A stretch of DNA of 64,000 bases, taken from Giesbergeria sp. GTDB lineage: Bacteria; Pseudomonadota; Gammaproteobacteria; Burkholderiales; Burkholderiaceae_C. Each line of letters opens with the position of its first letter. Position 1 is the stretch's first letter. The notes beneath the pieces were generated by a model, which saw only the letters and a program-made list of their open reading frames with translations, had not been told where the DNA came from and did no database searches. Where the stretch lies: positions 1 to 64,000 of the forward strand of contig JAKLLE010000013.1 in assembly GCA_023150295.1 (NCBI GenBank). Reading direction: 5' to 3'. Positions 62,478-64,000 of this stretch are shown one piece after another. The translations under genes were made by a program, and so were the position numbers.

Positions 62478-62999
62478 ATGAAGCGTACTATGCAAAAGGG
62501 TTTTACCCTGATCGAATTGATGATCGTTGTGGCGATCATCGGTATCTTGGCTGCTGTGGCTCTGCCTGCTTACCAGGACTACACCGCTCGCGCCAAAATT
62601 TCTGAAATGGTGATTGCAGCCAGCTCGCCCAAGAGCCTGTTGAGCGAAGCCTTCCAAACCGACAGTTTGGCGGGTATGCTGGCCGCTGCCACGGAATACA
62701 ACGGCCGTGCAGCTACTGAAAAACAATCAAAGATTGTTGCAAGTATTGCGATTGACGCCGCCACTGGCGTGATCACCGTGACCAGCGAAGCTGCCAAGAG
62801 TGGCCTGCCGAGTGATGCACAAGGCAAGACCATCAAGTTCTCGCCCAACGTGAACAATGTCGCACCGGTAGCTGGTGCCTCTGGCGCCATTGACTGGGCT
62901 TGTGGTTCTGCAACTGCTACTACTGCTGGTACCCGTGGTCTCGGTCATAAAGTACTTGGTGATATGCCTGCGAAGTACGTGCCTGCCGAGTGCCGTTAA
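62478..62999 (+). CDS. pilA: Type IV pilin PilA
   Basis: This 173-residue prepilin has the type III leader cut after Gly8 (MKRTMQKG then [16 protein letters not shown]), with Glu at position 5 of the mature pilin. A globular domain ends in a disulfide pair (DWACGS and PAEC near the C-terminus). The start has CAAGGAGT upstream. A sigma-54 promoter precedes it and a terminator follows. Confidence 0.95.
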   Translation: MKRTMQKGFTLIELMIVVAIIGILAAVALPAYQDYTARAKISEMVIAASSPKSLLSEAFQTDSLAGMLAAATEYNGRAATEKQSKIVASIAIDAATGVITVTSEAAKSGLPSDAQGKTIKFSPNVNNVAPVAGASGAIDWACGSATATTAGTRGLGHKVLGDMPAKYVPAECR

Positions 63000-63050
63000 T
63001 GCTTGATAGGCTGGCGTCGGAACTTACCGAAGCCGCCTGATCACAAACCA

Positions 63051-63074
63051 AGGGCGCTGCAAGCGCCCTTTTTT
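63051..63074 (+). terminator. Rho-independent terminator after pilA
   Basis: AGGGCGCT-GCA-AGCGCCCT (63051-63069) forms a perfect 8-bp stem followed by a six-T tract. It lies 51 bp after the pilA stop. Confidence 0.9.
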
Positions 63075-63090
63075 CTTGACCTGGTGTGCC

Positions 63091-63864
63091 ATGCATTTTT
63101 CTCCTGCAACCCGATTGCGCTTTGCATTTGGTTATGCATTGCGCCATTTGTTGATTTCTGTGTGTGTTGCCTTGGTGGCAGCACTCTTTGTGTTTGGCTT
63201 GCTGTATCCGCCGCCTTTCAATTCCATCTTGGGTGTGGGCAGTATTTTTTTTCTGCTTCTGGCAGTGGATGTGGTGTGCGGCCCATTGTTGACGCTGGTT
63301 TTGGCCACCCCCAGCAAATCGCTGCGCGAGCGCTGGGTGGATTTTTCGCTCGTGGGCCTGGTGCAGGTGGCAGCGCTGCTGTATGGCCTGCACAGCCTAT
63401 GGGCTGCACGCCCGGTGGTACTGGCTTTTGAGGTAGATCGGTTGGTCATTGCCAGCGCCAATGAGGTGCAGACAGAAACACTCTCGCAGGCCCCGGCAGA
63501 ACTGCAATCTTTGCCTTGGTGGGGCGTGCTGCAAGTGGGCACCCGCAAAGCTAAAGACAGCGACGAATTTTTCGAAAGCATGAATTTGGGGCTGGGGGGC
63601 ATTACCCCCGCCATGCGCCCCCACTGGTGGCTGCCTTGGGATGGTGCCCAGGCTGGCATACAAGAGCGCGCTAAACCGGTGGCAGAACTGCTGGCACGCC
63701 GCCCGCAAGCAGCTCCGGTGCTGCAGGCAGCCATGGCAGAGACCGGCCTACCCGTGCAGCAACTGCGCTACCTCCCGTTGACCAGCAGCAAGGTCAAAGA
63801 TTGGGTGGCGTTGTTGAATGCAGAGGGGCAGATCGTGGGGCATGCCCCGGTCGATGGTTTTTAG
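63091..63864 (+). CDS. TfpX/TfpZ-family type IV pilin accessory protein
   Basis: This 257-residue membrane protein has N-terminal helices (LLISVCVALVAALFVFGLLY, SIFFLLLAVDVVCGPLLTLV) and VGLVQVAALLYGLHSLW, followed by a periplasmic region with VLAFEVDRLVIASANEV. This is the layout of pilin accessory/chaperone proteins such as TfpZ. Start 63091 (MHFSPATRLR) is preferred to 63076. It lies between two pilin genes. Confidence 0.85.
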   Translation: MHFSPATRLRFAFGYALRHLLISVCVALVAALFVFGLLYPPPFNSILGVGSIFFLLLAVDVVCGPLLTLVLATPSKSLRERWVDFSLVGLVQVAALLYGLHSLWAARPVVLAFEVDRLVIASANEVQTETLSQAPAELQSLPWWGVLQVGTRKAKDSDEFFESMNLGLGGITPAMRPHWWLPWDGAQAGIQERAKPVAELLARRPQAAPVLQAAMAETGLPVQQLRYLPLTSSKVKDWVALLNAEGQIVGHAPVDGF

Positions 63865-63921
63865 TGCTCGCACCGCCTGCCCCGGGTGGAGCGGGAAACT
63901 GGCAGGCTTATTGCTGTGGTT

Positions 63922-63952
63922 CCCCGTGTCTATCCACAACGTTTGCACGGGG
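63922..63952 (+). promoter_or_regulatory. Hairpin overlapping the second pilin's ribosome site
   Basis: CCCCGTG (63922-63928) pairs with CACGGGG (63946-63952). The second arm contains most of the GGGGAG ribosome-binding site 12 bp before the pilin ATG. Folding would hide the site and could control translation. Confidence 0.4.
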
Positions 63953-63964
63953 AGTATTCGCACA

Positions 63965-64000
63965 ATGAAAAAGACCATCCAACACGGCTTCACTTTGATA
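63965..64000 (+). CDS. Second type IV pilin (5' end only)
   Basis: The first 12 codons encode MKKTIQHGFTLI, the prepilin leader and start of the mature helix; the gene continues beyond the window. GGGGAG at about 63949-63954 is the likely ribosome site. With pilA upstream this makes a tandem pilin locus. Confidence 0.88.
   Translation, partial: MKKTIQHGFTLI

Overview
The window is high-GC proteobacterial chromosome, very probably from the Comamonadaceae and most like Acidovorax. This rests on gene content and order (tkt next to gap, recA-recX, sucCD, type 2 argC, a type IV pilin with a TfpX-type accessory protein) and on many copies of a short AT-rich repeat around GCTATCAAAACAATAGC that I associate with this group. 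The assignment is an inference. No tRNA, rRNA, CRISPR array or complete insertion sequence was found.

Layout. 1-8.9 kb: a partial MITE-like repeat, a TauE/SafE permease, a GMC oxidoreductase, a four-gene MCE/Mla-type lipid ABC transporter operon, and pepP with a MurU-like nucleotidyltransferase. 9-14.1 kb: tkt and gap, with a two-gene type II restriction-modification (RM) system between them. 14.3-16 kb: an orphan LivK-like binding protein, slyX and a short HPF/RaiA protein. 16.1-21.7 kb: a FecR-TPR-outer-membrane-barrel protein followed by an overlapping CHASE2 adenylate cyclase. 21.9-26 kb: a class I amidotransferase, yqhD, a complete 266-bp MITE-like element, slyD and a pirin. 26.1-35.5 kb: a defence island. 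It reads, on the minus strand, hsdR, a DUF4062-GHKL ATPase gene, a 37-codon duplicated hsdR tail, hsdS, an AbiE type IV toxin-antitoxin pair, and hsdM.

35.6-42.9 kb: a LysR/reductase/Acg-like cluster, a zinc-ribbon protein, a DTW-domain tRNA modification enzyme, a methyltransferase, a HEPN/nucleotidyltransferase pair, a tyrosine phosphatase and a DUF4124-like protein. 42.9-50.9 kb: topB, a SET-domain methyltransferase, birA, a SPOR protein, a two-component system and a MarR regulator. 51-55.8 kb: recA with a LexA box, recX, argC and sucCD. 55.9-64 kb: a signalling cluster of Ser/Thr kinase, PP2C phosphatase, tandem-FHA protein, a second CHASE2 cyclase that carries a frameshift and a stop codon, and a class II cyclic-nucleotide phosphodiesterase. 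A sigma-54-type promoter, pilA, a pilin accessory gene and the start of a second pilin follow.

The most unusual parts are three. First, the type I RM locus has accessory genes inserted with all the stop/start overlaps preserved, and its methylase gene is coupled to a toxin-antitoxin operon. Second, an outer-membrane FecR-TPR-barrel protein overlaps a CHASE2 cyclase gene, which suggests an envelope-to-cAMP pathway. Third, a Ser/Thr phospho-signalling and cAMP cluster sits directly upstream of type IV pilin genes, and its own cyclase gene looks disabled.
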